Below are positions 8,057 to 16,510 of a stretch of DNA of 48,636 nt, piece after piece. The notes beneath the pieces were generated by a model. That model was not told the DNA's origin, did no database searches, and saw only the letters and a program-made list of their open reading frames with translations. A program made the translations under genes and the position numbers. This DNA is from Oscillospiraceae bacterium (lineage in GTDB: Bacteria > Bacillota > Clostridia > Oscillospirales > Ruminococcaceae): the NCBI GenBank assembly GCA_017532085.1, contig JAFXJT010000050.1, positions 1 to 48,636 of the forward strand. Reading direction: 5' to 3'. Every line of letters starts with the position of its first letter. Position 1 is the first letter of the stretch.

Positions 8057-8485
8057 ATGCTGTTTACGATAACAATGAATCGCAATCAGGATTTTCAGCG
8101 CCTTTATCGCTGTGGCGCGTTTTGTTCTCTGGGTTCTGCTTTGATTTATGCAATGCCGAATCAGCTTTCTTGCAATCGCTTGGGGATCACTGCCGGCAAA
8201 AAGGTCGGACATGCTGTTGCGCGTAATCGTGCAAAGCGCATTATCCGTGAAGCCTATCGTGCAGCAGAGCCTGCGCTTCCCATTGGTCTGGATGTTGTGA
8301 TTGTTGCACGCTCCGGTCTGCCTGCCGAGAATGCAACGGTTTTGATTCAAGCTATGGCAAAGCGTGGGGTTCGGCATTTGAAAGGAGTCAGTGACGGCTC
8401 TGTTCCTTGTCAGTCTGCCCCCAAACGGAACCGCAGTCCCCGGAAAAAGCTTTCGACTGCCTCCGGTGAGAAAGGAACGGCTTAA
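8057..8485 (+). CDS. rnpA: Ribonuclease P protein component
   Basis: This is the 142-aa protein subunit of RNase P, which helps the RNA subunit trim tRNA 5' leaders. The N-terminus MNRNQDFQRLYRCG matches the family, and the RNR signature is present as ARNRAKRIIREAYR. The frame opens with a GTG at 8009 that lies inside a GGAGGTG sequence and is not a usable start. The ATG at 8057 fits homologues, with GAGAGGA about 11 nt upstream. The C-terminal 35 residues are a basic, probably disordered tail (KRNRSPRKKLS). The stop is 4 bp before yidD. Confidence 0.93.
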   Translation: MLFTITMNRNQDFQRLYRCGAFCSLGSALIYAMPNQLSCNRLGITAGKKVGHAVARNRAKRIIREAYRAAEPALPIGLDVVIVARSGLPAENATVLIQAMAKRGVRHLKGVSDGSVPCQSAPKRNRSPRKKLSTASGEKGTA

Positions 8486-8489
8486 GTCC

Positions 8490-8834
8490 ATGCGCATGCT
8501 GGTCCTTGCTTTGATTCGGGGATATCGCCGTTGGATCTCGCCTTTATTTCCTGCTTGCTGCCGCTATCGGCCGAGCTGTTCTGCCTATGGCTTGCTTGCT
8601 GTGGAACGCTTCGGTGTTTTGCGTGGGCTTTGGCTCACCGGATTGCGGATTCTTCGCTGCAATCCCTTTTCCGATGGTGGATGGGATCCCGTTCCGCTGG
8701 TGTTTGATCTGCTGGGACGACATCGGATCTGTCAGCCCGATCCGCTGATGACATCTGCTTCGGCGCATGCCCATGCGGTCGGTTATCTGCTTGCGCCTCG
8801 TCTTCGGTATCATAGTGCGAGGCCTTATCTTTGA
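8490..8834 (+). CDS. yidD: Membrane protein insertion efficiency factor YidD
   Basis: The gene encodes a 114-aa YidD protein. It is a small cytoplasmic, membrane-associated protein that supports YidC-dependent insertion. The signature CRYRPSCSAYGLLAVERFG...RILRCNPFSDGGWDPVP is complete. The ATG at 8490 (MRMLVLALIRGYRRWISP) is preferred over an upstream in-frame start inside rnpA; AAAGGA lies about 12 nt before it. The C-terminal 35-40 residues exceed the usual 70-85 aa length and look unstructured. It sits between rnpA and yidC as in most bacteria. Confidence 0.93.
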   Translation: MRMLVLALIRGYRRWISPLFPACCRYRPSCSAYGLLAVERFGVLRGLWLTGLRILRCNPFSDGGWDPVPLVFDLLGRHRICQPDPLMTSASAHAHAVGYLLAPRLRYHSARPYL

Positions 8835-8897
8835 TCTGCACTTTTCGGACTTTGCTTCCGAATGATGACTTAAGTATTTGAAACGGAGGCTATCCCT

Positions 8898-10046
8898 TTG
8901 TTTGATCTGATTGCTATTCCCTTTGGTTGGTTTATGCGTACGGTCTATCAGCTGGTGGACAGTTATGGTATCTCTATTATTCTGTTCACGCTGCTTCTGA
9001 AGCTGATCACGCTGCCCAGCTCCTATAAAACACAGGTGAATCAGGCTCGTATTGCTCTGCTGAATCCCCGTATGGAAAAGATCCGCAAATCTTTTGCCAA
9101 TAATCCTGCCAAGCTGCAGGAAGAGCAATCCCGGTTGTATCGTGAGGAAGGTATCAATCCCAGTGCCGGCTGTTTATCCAATCTGGTCACTATGGTTGTG
9201 CTCCTCGGCGTGTATCAGGTGGTTATGCGCCCGATTACTTATATTTTTCGTATGAAGGATGAGGCTGCAACTGCGCTCTCGCTGCTCAGCACTTGGCTGA
9301 CCGAGAATCATATCACCGAGAAATATCTCCAATCACGTCCTGAGCTGATCATCCTGAAGTATGTAAAGAGCAACCCCGAAATCTTCAGCTCCATTGAGGG
9401 CTTTACCGATACTTTGCAGGGCTTTAAGAATACATTCCTCGGCTTTGATCTGGGTGCTCAGCCCAGCCTTTCTCCTGCTGAATGGAATGGAAATGCGCTT
9501 TTGCTTGCAATGATCCCGATTCTTTCCGGTGTGCTGCAGCTGGTGCTGACCATCATTACACAGCGTCACACCAAAAAGAATAATCCCAATGTACAGGGCA
9601 TGGGCGCCATGACTGCAATGCTCTATACCATGCCGCTGATGTCTGTTTGGATCGGTTTTTCCGTTCCTGCCGGTGTTGGTTTCTATTGGCTGGTGAACTC
9701 TTTGCTCAGCCTTGTTACTACTTTGAGTCTCTATGCATTTTTGTCTCCTGCCCGTGTGGCTGTGATCAATGAAAAAGAAAAGCAGAAGCAGCTTGCAAAA
9801 GGTCCAAGCTGGACGCAGCGCATGATGGAGGCTTCTGCACAATATGCCAATGAACAACAGAATGGTTCTGCTGCGTCTCGCGGCAACGGCAATCGTACTC
9901 GCTATTCCGATGGCGATGACGGCATGTCCCGTAAGGAACGCTCTGAATATGAGCGTAAACTGATTGAAGCTGCCCGTCGCAGAGCCGCCGAAAAATATGG
10001 CGAAACCCTCAGCGATTCTGACGACGATAACGAAACATCATCCTAA
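8898..10046 (+). CDS. yidC: Membrane protein insertase YidC/Oxa1 family
   Basis: The gene encodes a 382-aa YidC/OxaA-type insertase that inserts and folds membrane proteins alone or with SecYEG. The first TM (SIILFTLLLKLITLPSSY) is followed by the cytoplasmic loop with REEGINPSAGCL, and further TMs include the C-terminal GVGFYWLVNSLLSLV. It begins with TTG at 8898, 7 nt after ACGGAGGC; the encoded start MFDLIAIPFGWFM fits Clostridial homologues, whereas the first ATG would remove this segment. No lipobox is seen, unlike Bacillus SpoIIIJ. The last 70 residues are charged and disordered (RKERSEYERKLIEAARRRAAEK). Confidence 0.96.
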   Translation: MFDLIAIPFGWFMRTVYQLVDSYGISIILFTLLLKLITLPSSYKTQVNQARIALLNPRMEKIRKSFANNPAKLQEEQSRLYREEGINPSAGCLSNLVTMVVLLGVYQVVMRPITYIFRMKDEAATALSLLSTWLTENHITEKYLQSRPELIILKYVKSNPEIFSSIEGFTDTLQGFKNTFLGFDLGAQPSLSPAEWNGNALLLAMIPILSGVLQLVLTIITQRHTKKNNPNVQGMGAMTAMLYTMPLMSVWIGFSVPAGVGFYWLVNSLLSLVTTLSLYAFLSPARVAVINEKEKQKQLAKGPSWTQRMMEASAQYANEQQNGSAASRGNGNRTRYSDGDDGMSRKERSEYERKLIEAARRRAAEKYGETLSDSDDDNETSS

Positions 10047-10102
10047 TCAACGATTGCAGCGGTGTTTGCTGCTGCTGAAAATATCTTTGGAAGGAGAGCG
10101 AC

Positions 10103-11143
10103 GTGGTCCGCTGGCATGCTGATTGCGTCCCATTCACTGTTATGATGGAAATATTTACCGCAAGCTCCCTTGAGGAAGCAAAGCAGCAGGCTGCAGCTGC
10201 TTTCTCTGCTCCGATTGAGAGCATTCGCTTCACGGTTCTGGAAGAGCCGAAGCGTGGCCTACTCGGACTGCTTGGCAAAAAATCCGGCGAATATAAGGTA
10301 AAAGCGGAGTATGAGCCGGTTTCTGCAGCAGAAGAGAGCGTCTCTGCCGATGTTGAGGCAGCTACTGAAGATGTGACAGCTGATGTACCTGCAATTGAGG
10401 AAGCAGTCGTTGTTCCCGCTGAAACTGCACCTGTTTCCGATGCTGATATGCAGGAAAAACTCGATCGTGCTGTTGATTACTTGAAATCCATTGTTGCACA
10501 TTTCGATTCCGATGCTGTTGTTGCCGGTTCCATTACAGAAAATGGTGTTCTGATTGAGCTGCAAGGCTCCAATTCCGGTGCGCTGATCGGAAGACGCGGT
10601 GAAACACTTGATGCCATGCAGTACCTTGCTTCTATGGTCGCAAATCGTGGCGATCGTGAGTATCTGCGTGTTTCCGTTGATACCTGCGGATATCGTGAAA
10701 AACGCCAGAAAGCGCTCCAGGATCTTGCTGCCAGACTCAGTAAAACTGTATTGCGCAATGGCCGTGGTGTTACGCTTGAGCCCATGAATCCTTATGAGCG
10801 TCGCATTATTCACTCTACTGTCACCGAGATCGAAGGCGTTTCGTCGCATTCTACCGGTGAAGAGCCCAATCGTCGTGTTATCATTATGCCGGATCATCCT
10901 GCTCCCGGCAATGATCGTCCTGTGGATCTTCGCCACAGAGATGCTCGCCGTCGTGGCGGAAATGATCATCGCCATCGCAGCGGCAATGGGAACGGCGGAC
11001 GTAATCGTCGCAATGATCGCCGTTCTACCGGTGAAGGCTTACATCGTCTGGATTTGTCTACCAGCTTTGAAAAGGATTATAAGCGCCCGAAGCCTGAGGA
11101 TGCTCTCAATACCGGCGTTTACGGAAAAATTGACCTTGATTGA
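10103..11143 (+). CDS. khpB: RNA-binding protein KhpB/Jag
   Basis: This is a 346-aa Jag/KhpB protein, an RNA-binding partner of KhpA linked to cell-wall growth and small-RNA control. The Jag-N domain (IFTASSLEEAKQQAAAAF...KRGLLGLLG) is followed by an Ala/Glu/Val-rich linker, a KH domain with GALIGRRGETLDAMQYL, and an R3H domain (NPYERRIIHSTVTEIEGV). After R3H comes an unusual tail of about 80 residues rich in Arg, Asn and Gly. The start is a GTG 6 nt after AAGGAG; the ATG pair at 10142 has no ribosome site. It directly follows yidC, as is typical. Confidence 0.93.
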   Translation: MVRWHADCVPFTVMMEIFTASSLEEAKQQAAAAFSAPIESIRFTVLEEPKRGLLGLLGKKSGEYKVKAEYEPVSAAEESVSADVEAATEDVTADVPAIEEAVVVPAETAPVSDADMQEKLDRAVDYLKSIVAHFDSDAVVAGSITENGVLIELQGSNSGALIGRRGETLDAMQYLASMVANRGDREYLRVSVDTCGYREKRQKALQDLAARLSKTVLRNGRGVTLEPMNPYERRIIHSTVTEIEGVSSHSTGEEPNRRVIIMPDHPAPGNDRPVDLRHRDARRRGGNDHRHRSGNGNGGRNRRNDRRSTGEGLHRLDLSTSFEKDYKRPKPEDALNTGVYGKIDLD

Positions 11144-11147
11144 TTGG

Positions 11148-11179
11148 AAAGGGCGGCATATAAGCCGCCCTTTTGTTTT
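11148..11179 (+). terminator. Rho-independent terminator between khpB and mnmE
   Basis: The stem AAAGGGCGGC/GCCGCCCTTT (11148-11157 with 11164-11173) has a 6-nt loop and is followed by TTTTGTTTT. It ends just before the mnmE ribosome site. Confidence 0.9.
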
Positions 11180-11188
11180 GGAGGAATT

Positions 11189-12535
11189 ATGACAACCATT
11201 GCTGCTGTCTCCACACCCAACGCGATCGGCGGCTTGGGTGTGCTGCGTATTTCCGGTGATGATGCGATTCTCGTCGCAGAAAAAATCTTTCGCAGCGCAA
11301 ATTCCAGACGTGTTTCCGATATGGCTGGATATACATGCTCCTATGGAAATATATATGACGATAATACGTTTGTGGATGATGTTGTTCTCACTGTGTTTAG
11401 AAAACCAAATAGCTATACCGGTGATGATGTAGTGGAGATATCATGCCATGGCGGAATATATATCTGCAAAAAGATATTATCGCTTCTATATAGACATGGC
11501 GCAAAACCTGCGGAAGCAGGCGAATTCACACGCAGAGCCTTTGAAAATGGCAAAATGTCGCTTTCACAAGCAGAGGCTGTGATGCAGGCGATTCATGCAG
11601 AAGGGGAAGCGGCTTTGCAAGAGGCGAATTATGCCCGCAGCGGTAAGCTGTCTGCTCAGATGCGTAATGCGTTACAGGATATCACAGCGATCCTATCTGC
11701 TTTGGCATATTGGATGGACGATCCTGAGGAGTCACCGCCAGAGCTGGAGCCTGCCTTATTAACGGAGACAATCCGCAAGCTATGCGCTCGTCTTAGTACT
11801 ATGGCGGAGGAATATGAAAACGGCAGGGTGTTCCGAGAAGGAATTCGGACGGCTTTGCTTGGCAGACCCAATGCCGGCAAATCATCTGTGATGAACTGGC
11901 TGTCCGGTTTCAAGCGCAGTATCGTGACGGAGATTCCGGGTACGACTCGTGACGTTGTGACCGAGCAAGTGAAGCTGGGCGATTATACGCTTCTTCTTGC
12001 GGATACGGCCGGAATTCGAACCGCTACCGATCGAATCGAACAGATTGGTATCGAGCAATCTTACCTAGAAGCAGAATCGGCTCAGCTGCTGCTTTATGTC
12101 GTTGATGCTGCAGTTGGTTTCTGCGATGAGGATCAAGTGTTTTTGGATCGGTATTCCGATCGAAAATGCATTGTCCTATGGAATAAGATTGACATTGCTC
12201 ACGCTTCTTTGCCACAAATCGATGTTCCCATTGTGCCATGCGCTGCTAAATTGCAGCAAGGGGATGCGGCGCTTTTGGATGCTTTGCGGCGTGTTCTTGG
12301 TGATGCTCCAACCGAGCAAAGACCGACTTTGATCACAGAGCGTCAGCGTGTGTTAGTGCTGTCCGCTGTTGATTTCTTGCAGAACTCCATTCGACTGATC
12401 GAACAACAGCAGCCGTTGGATATGCTTTATGAGACGCTGCAATCTGCCGCGTTATCCCTCGGTGAGATTGATGGCGATTTGGTTTCTGATTCTGTGATCA
12501 ATGGCGTGTTCGAACGGTTTTGTGTCGGTAAATAA
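11189..12535 (+). CDS. mnmE: tRNA uridine-5-carboxymethylaminomethyl modification GTPase MnmE
   Basis: This is a 448-aa dynamin-like GTPase that, with MnmG, modifies U34 in tRNAs reading two-codon boxes. The N-terminal tetrahydrofolate-binding domain (TIAAVSTPNAIGGLGVLRISG) and the helical domain flank a Ras-like G domain: G1 GRPNAGKSS at about residue 225, the PGTTRD switch, DTAG, and NKID. The C-terminal catalytic motif is FCVGK in place of the usual FCIGK, with the essential Cys retained. The start at 11189 has GGAGGAA upstream. A parS-type palindrome begins one base after the stop. Confidence 0.97.
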   Translation: MTTIAAVSTPNAIGGLGVLRISGDDAILVAEKIFRSANSRRVSDMAGYTCSYGNIYDDNTFVDDVVLTVFRKPNSYTGDDVVEISCHGGIYICKKILSLLYRHGAKPAEAGEFTRRAFENGKMSLSQAEAVMQAIHAEGEAALQEANYARSGKLSAQMRNALQDITAILSALAYWMDDPEESPPELEPALLTETIRKLCARLSTMAEEYENGRVFREGIRTALLGRPNAGKSSVMNWLSGFKRSIVTEIPGTTRDVVTEQVKLGDYTLLLADTAGIRTATDRIEQIGIEQSYLEAESAQLLLYVVDAAVGFCDEDQVFLDRYSDRKCIVLWNKIDIAHASLPQIDVPIVPCAAKLQQGDAALLDALRRVLGDAPTEQRPTLITERQRVLVLSAVDFLQNSIRLIEQQQPLDMLYETLQSAALSLGEIDGDLVSDSVINGVFERFCVGK

Positions 12536-12551
12536 TGTTCCACGTGGAACA
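12536..12551. promoter_or_regulatory. parS-type centromere site 1
   Basis: The 16-bp perfect palindrome TGTTCCACGTGGAACA starts right after the mnmE stop codon. It matches the chromosomal parS consensus (TGTTNCACGTGNAACA) bound by ParB, whose spreading loads SMC near the origin. An identical copy lies at 15178. Confidence 0.88.
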
Positions 12552-12565
12552 AAAGGAATGATTGT

Positions 12566-14476
12566 ATGAAATTTCTTGGCGATTTTGATGTAGCAGTGAT
12601 TGGCGCTGGCCATGCGGGGATTGAAGCGGCAATTGCCTCGGCGAAGCGCGGCTGCCGAACTGCTTTGTTTACCATATCTCTGGATCAGATCGGTAATATG
12701 CCCTGCAACCCCTCCATTGGAGGCAGCGCGAAAGGGCATCTGGTGCGTGAAATTGATGCGCTTGGCGGTGTTATGGCGGAGGCGGCGGATGCTTGCTGCA
12801 TCCAAATGCGTATGCTGAATCTCAGCAAAGGCGCATCTGTACATAGCCCTCGCGCACAAGAAGATCGCAAGGCCTATCAACTGTATATGAAAAATTTGTG
12901 CGAAAATACGCATAATTTGCAGATTATTCAAGCGGAAATTGCTGATATTTTGATCGATGATCAACAAACTGTATCGGGCGTTGTCAATGTATTTGGAGGA
13001 ATCTATTGCTGCAAAGCGGTTGTGATCTGTGCCGGCACTTTTTTGAGAGGCAGAATTTTTGTTGGACAGCATACCCAGGAGAGCGGTCCTGATGCTTGCT
13101 TGCCCGCTCGCTTCTTATCGCAATGCCTTGAAAAGCATGGGGTTTCGCTGCGGCGTTTCAAAACCGGAACCCCATGTCGTGTTCATCGGCGCAGTATTGA
13201 TTACAGCCGATTGATACCGCAGTCCGGAGATCTAAATCCGAGACCATTTTCGTTTATGCCGAAATCAACGCTCTACAATGATGCTATGTGTTATATTGCC
13301 AACACAAATCCTACAACCCACCAGATTATACGTGATAATCTATCGGAATCACCGCTATATGGCGGAATGATCGAAGGCGTTGGCCCCAGATATTGTCCTT
13401 CTATTGAAGATAAGGTGATGCGTTTTGCGCAAAGAGAGCGCCATCAGATCTTTGTTGAGCCCACAGGCCTGAATTCGGAGGAAATGTATCTGCAAGGATT
13501 TAGTACGTCGCTGCCCGAATATGTACAAATTGAAATGCTTCGTTCGGTTGCCGGATTTGAGCATATTGAAATCATGCGTTCTGCTTATGCAATCGAGTAT
13601 GATTGCATTAATCCGCTTTGCCTTTATGCGACTTTGGCGTTTCGTGATTTTTATGGCCTTTATTCTGCAGGACAGTTTAACGGTACATCGGGCTATGAAG
13701 AGGCGGCTGCGCAGGGGCTTGTTGCTGGAATCAACGCATCTGCGTATGTTTTACATGAGGAACAGCTTGTGCTCCCTCGGCAGTCGTCGTATATCGGTAC
13801 TTTGATTGACGATTTGGTTTCAAAAGGCTGCGAGGATCCCTATCGTATGATGACTGCACGCAGTGAGTATCGTTTGTCTTTACGGCATTCTACGGCTGAT
13901 GCACGACTTACCCCGATCGGACACCAATATGGCTTGATATCGGAAGAACGATTCGCAGCATTTTCTCGCAAAATGGAGCGAATTGCCCGTGTGACAGAAC
14001 ATGTATCGCAAGTCACTGTGTCGCCCAGCCAATCTCTTAATGCATATTTGGAACGTGTCGGTACGAGTCCGCTGCAATCCGGTATGCGATTTGATGCGCT
14101 GCTGCGACGTCCGCAAGTGGATTTTTCAACTGTAATCGAGGCGCTCCCAATCGAATTGCTGCATTCGATGCGGCTTGATCGGGATGCCCTCACGCTCGAA
14201 GAGACTGAGGAAGTGAATTTGCAGGTAAAATATCAGCAATATATTGAACGGCAGAATCACCAGAATGCGCAATTGGCACACTTGGAACGTATCCGACTAC
14301 CGCAAACGATCGATTATCAAACGCTGATTGGGCTTTCGTCTGAGGCGAAAGAGAAGCTTACGAAGCAGAAACCCGAAAATCTGCGGCAAGCGGCGCTGAT
14401 TTCCGGTGTCTCTCCGGCAGATATCAATATTATTTTGTCGTTTTTGAAAGCAGGTGGACATCGTGGGTTGGAATGA
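12566..14476 (+). CDS. mnmG: tRNA uridine-5-carboxymethylaminomethyl modification enzyme MnmG
   Basis: This is a 636-aa FAD enzyme partnering MnmE in wobble-uridine modification. The Rossmann FAD motif VIGAGHAGIEAA is at residues 11-22, with NPSIGG and the conserved GGSAKGHLVREIDALGG block following. KTGTPCR and GQFNGTSGYEEAAAQGLVAGINA are also intact. The C-terminal helical domain, which contacts MnmE and tRNA, ends with LKAGGHRGLE. AAAGGAA precedes the ATG. Its last 14 bp overlap rsmG. Length is normal. Confidence 0.97.
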   Translation: MKFLGDFDVAVIGAGHAGIEAAIASAKRGCRTALFTISLDQIGNMPCNPSIGGSAKGHLVREIDALGGVMAEAADACCIQMRMLNLSKGASVHSPRAQEDRKAYQLYMKNLCENTHNLQIIQAEIADILIDDQQTVSGVVNVFGGIYCCKAVVICAGTFLRGRIFVGQHTQESGPDACLPARFLSQCLEKHGVSLRRFKTGTPCRVHRRSIDYSRLIPQSGDLNPRPFSFMPKSTLYNDAMCYIANTNPTTHQIIRDNLSESPLYGGMIEGVGPRYCPSIEDKVMRFAQRERHQIFVEPTGLNSEEMYLQGFSTSLPEYVQIEMLRSVAGFEHIEIMRSAYAIEYDCINPLCLYATLAFRDFYGLYSAGQFNGTSGYEEAAAQGLVAGINASAYVLHEEQLVLPRQSSYIGTLIDDLVSKGCEDPYRMMTARSEYRLSLRHSTADARLTPIGHQYGLISEERFAAFSRKMERIARVTEHVSQVTVSPSQSLNAYLERVGTSPLQSGMRFDALLRRPQVDFSTVIEALPIELLHSMRLDRDALTLEETEEVNLQVKYQQYIERQNHQNAQLAHLERIRLPQTIDYQTLIGLSSEAKEKLTKQKPENLRQAALISGVSPADINIILSFLKAGGHRGLE

Positions 14477-15176
14477 TTTTGCATCGTGCAAGGCGCTGTT
14501 TGAGCGCTACCAAATCCCTATGACTCAGATTCAATATGAGCAGTTCTGCGAGTTTCAACGTCTCATGACAGCGGAATCCGAGCGTCAGAATGTATCTGCA
14601 GTGAATGATCCCGATGAGATATGGGTGAGGCATTTTCTCGATTCTGCATATTTGTATCATCATGTACGGAAAACTCAGCCGCATTCTTTTCTGGATCTTG
14701 GCACTGGCGGTGGATTTCCGGGAATTCCGATTTCCATTCTGTTTCCGGATTTGTCTGTAACGCTGCTGGATAGTGAGGAACGCAAGCTGGAATACTGCAC
14801 CAAAGTGATTTGGGCGCTGGGGCTGCAAACACAATGCTTATGCGGACGAGCGGAGGAGTTATCGAAATCACCGCAGTATCGTGAACAGTTCGATTTTGCA
14901 GCATCCCGTGCTGTAGCGAACGGCTCCATGCTTTGCGAACTTGCATTACCATTTTTGAAGATCGGAGGCACATTTGCTGCTTTCAAGGGCAGTGGATATG
15001 ATCCGAAGATTGAACGCTTTTTTGAAGCATCTGCTGCGCTGGAAGCGGATGAACCTATTGTCGAGGATTATCGACTGGAAGGCGTTGATAAACATCTGAT
15101 TTTGATTTCAAAAAGCCGATCGACACCCCTTCAATATCCTCGAAGATATGCAAAAATGAAACGATCCCCGCTGTAA
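14463..15176 (+). CDS. rsmG: 16S rRNA (guanine527-N7)-methyltransferase RsmG
   Basis: This is a 237-aa SAM-dependent methyltransferase making m7G527 in 16S rRNA. Motif I is LDLGTGGGFPGIPISILFP, followed by LLDSEERKLEYC; FAASRAVA and FLKIGGTFAAFKG are conserved later blocks. The frame opens with GTG at 14454, but AGGTGG lies 5 nt before the GTG at 14463, giving MGWNDFASCKALFERY. It overlaps the end of mnmG and closes the mnmE-mnmG-rsmG run. A parS site and a strong terminator follow immediately. Confidence 0.94.
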   Translation: MGWNDFASCKALFERYQIPMTQIQYEQFCEFQRLMTAESERQNVSAVNDPDEIWVRHFLDSAYLYHHVRKTQPHSFLDLGTGGGFPGIPISILFPDLSVTLLDSEERKLEYCTKVIWALGLQTQCLCGRAEELSKSPQYREQFDFAASRAVANGSMLCELALPFLKIGGTFAAFKGSGYDPKIERFFEASAALEADEPIVEDYRLEGVDKHLILISKSRSTPLQYPRRYAKMKRSPL

Positions 15177-15177
15177 A

Positions 15178-15193
15178 TGTTCCACGTGGAACA
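15178..15193. promoter_or_regulatory. parS-type centromere site 2
   Basis: A second perfect TGTTCCACGTGGAACA palindrome lies between the rsmG stop and its terminator, 2.6 kb from the first copy. Both sit in short intergenic gaps, as expected for functional ParB sites. Confidence 0.88.
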
Positions 15194-15194
15194 A

Positions 15195-15229
15195 AATAAG
15201 ACCGTCAGATTACATCTGACGGTCTTATT
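15195..15229. terminator. Bidirectional terminator between rsmG and serS
   Basis: A 16-bp perfect stem (15195-15210 with 15214-15229, core GACCGTCAGAT) around a 3-nt loop has T-rich flanks on both strands. It serves the convergent rsmG and serS transcripts. Confidence 0.93.
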
Positions 15230-15243
15230 GTTTTGGGATTCCA

Positions 15244-16488
15244 TTAACCACGGGGCTTGATGATGTCGCAGCCCATAAAGGGACGGAGCACCTCGGGAAC
15301 GACGACGGTGCCGTCGGCTTGCTGGTAGGTCTCAAGGATTGCAGCGATAACACGGGGTGTTGCCATACCGGAACCGTTAAGGGTGTAAGCAACTTGCTTC
15401 TTGCCATTCTCGTCCTTATAGCAGATTTTTGCACGACGTGCCTGATAATCACTGAAATGACCAACCGAAGAAACCTCCAACCAGCGCTGTGCACCGGGAG
15501 CCCATACTTCGATATCGTAGCAGCGGCCATATTTATCGCCCATATCGCCGGTGCAGAGATCAAGGATGCGCCATTGAAGCTTCAAATCCTGAATGATCCG
15601 CAGACAATCGGCAAGAAGGTCATCCAGTTCGGCTTTGCAGTTCTGCGGTTCTACAACCTTAACAAGCTCGACTTTATGGAATTCATGCACACGCTGCAGG
15701 CCGCGAGTATCCTTGCCGGCGCTGCCAGCTTCACGACGGAAGCAAGCGGTATATCCGCAGCGATACTGAGGAAGCTGACCTGCCTCAAAAGTAGTCTCTG
15801 CAAATGCACCGGTAAGTGGAACCTCGGCAGTAGGGATCAGCCACAAATCATCGCTTTGGCATTTGTATTGCTCCTCAGCAAATTTCGGCAGGTGACCGGT
15901 AAATGTCAAGGTTTTTGAGGAAACCATGTGCGGGGGGATGATTTCCAGATACTTTCCGCTGTGCAGAGAAAGCGCATAGGTTACAAGCGCACGCAAAAGC
16001 TGTGCGCCGGCGCCCTTGTACATAGCAAACATAGAGCCGGATACTTTACTTGCGAGATCATTGTCGAGAATATCCAGATCAGAGCCAACTTCCCAATGCG
16101 GACGAAAATGCTCTGTGGTGGACTTGTAATAATCTTCGCATTCCCGTGCGATTACATTATCGGAAGCATCCTTGCCATCGGGAGCATCCAGGTCAGGAAG
16201 GTTCGGGATATCCAGATGCAAATCACGGATTTGTGCTTCCAGCGCAGTAAGATCCGCTTCTCCTGCTGCAATATCATCGCGCAGCTGGCGTTTCTCTTCT
16301 ACAGGGATGGACTGATCTTTTTTCCATGCATTGCGCTTTGCGCGCAGGTCGTCTAACGACTGCTGCTTGCCCTTTTTCTGCTGCAGCAGAGCAGCGAGAT
16401 CATCCAATTTAGAGATGTCATAGCCTTTTCTGGCAAGCTGTGTTTTGAGCATTTCCGGCTCAGTCAAAACGAGATTCAGATTGATCAT
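15244..16488 (-). CDS. serS: Serine--tRNA ligase
   Basis: This is a 414-aa class II aminoacyl-tRNA synthetase charging tRNA-Ser. The N-terminal antiparallel coiled-coil arm covers about residues 28-100. Motif 2 is FRREAGSAGKDTRGLQRVHEFHKVE, and motif 3 is LNGSGMATPRVIAAILE, slightly divergent from the usual LNGSGLAVGR. PTAEVPLTG contributes to the active site. AAGGAG lies upstream of the ATG. It lies 22 bp behind the aminotransferase gene, so the two form an operon. No T-box leader is visible upstream. Confidence 0.96.
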   Translation of the reverse strand: MINLNLVLTEPEMLKTQLARKGYDISKLDDLAALLQQKKGKQQSLDDLRAKRNAWKKDQSIPVEEKRQLRDDIAAGEADLTALEAQIRDLHLDIPNLPDLDAPDGKDASDNVIARECEDYYKSTTEHFRPHWEVGSDLDILDNDLASKVSGSMFAMYKGAGAQLLRALVTYALSLHSGKYLEIIPPHMVSSKTLTFTGHLPKFAEEQYKCQSDDLWLIPTAEVPLTGAFAETTFEAGQLPQYRCGYTACFRREAGSAGKDTRGLQRVHEFHKVELVKVVEPQNCKAELDDLLADCLRIIQDLKLQWRILDLCTGDMGDKYGRCYDIEVWAPGAQRWLEVSSVGHFSDYQARRAKICYKDENGKKQVAYTLNGSGMATPRVIAAILETYQQADGTVVVPEVLRPFMGCDIIKPRG

Positions 16489-16510
16489 TGTATTACACTC
16501 CTTTGTGATT

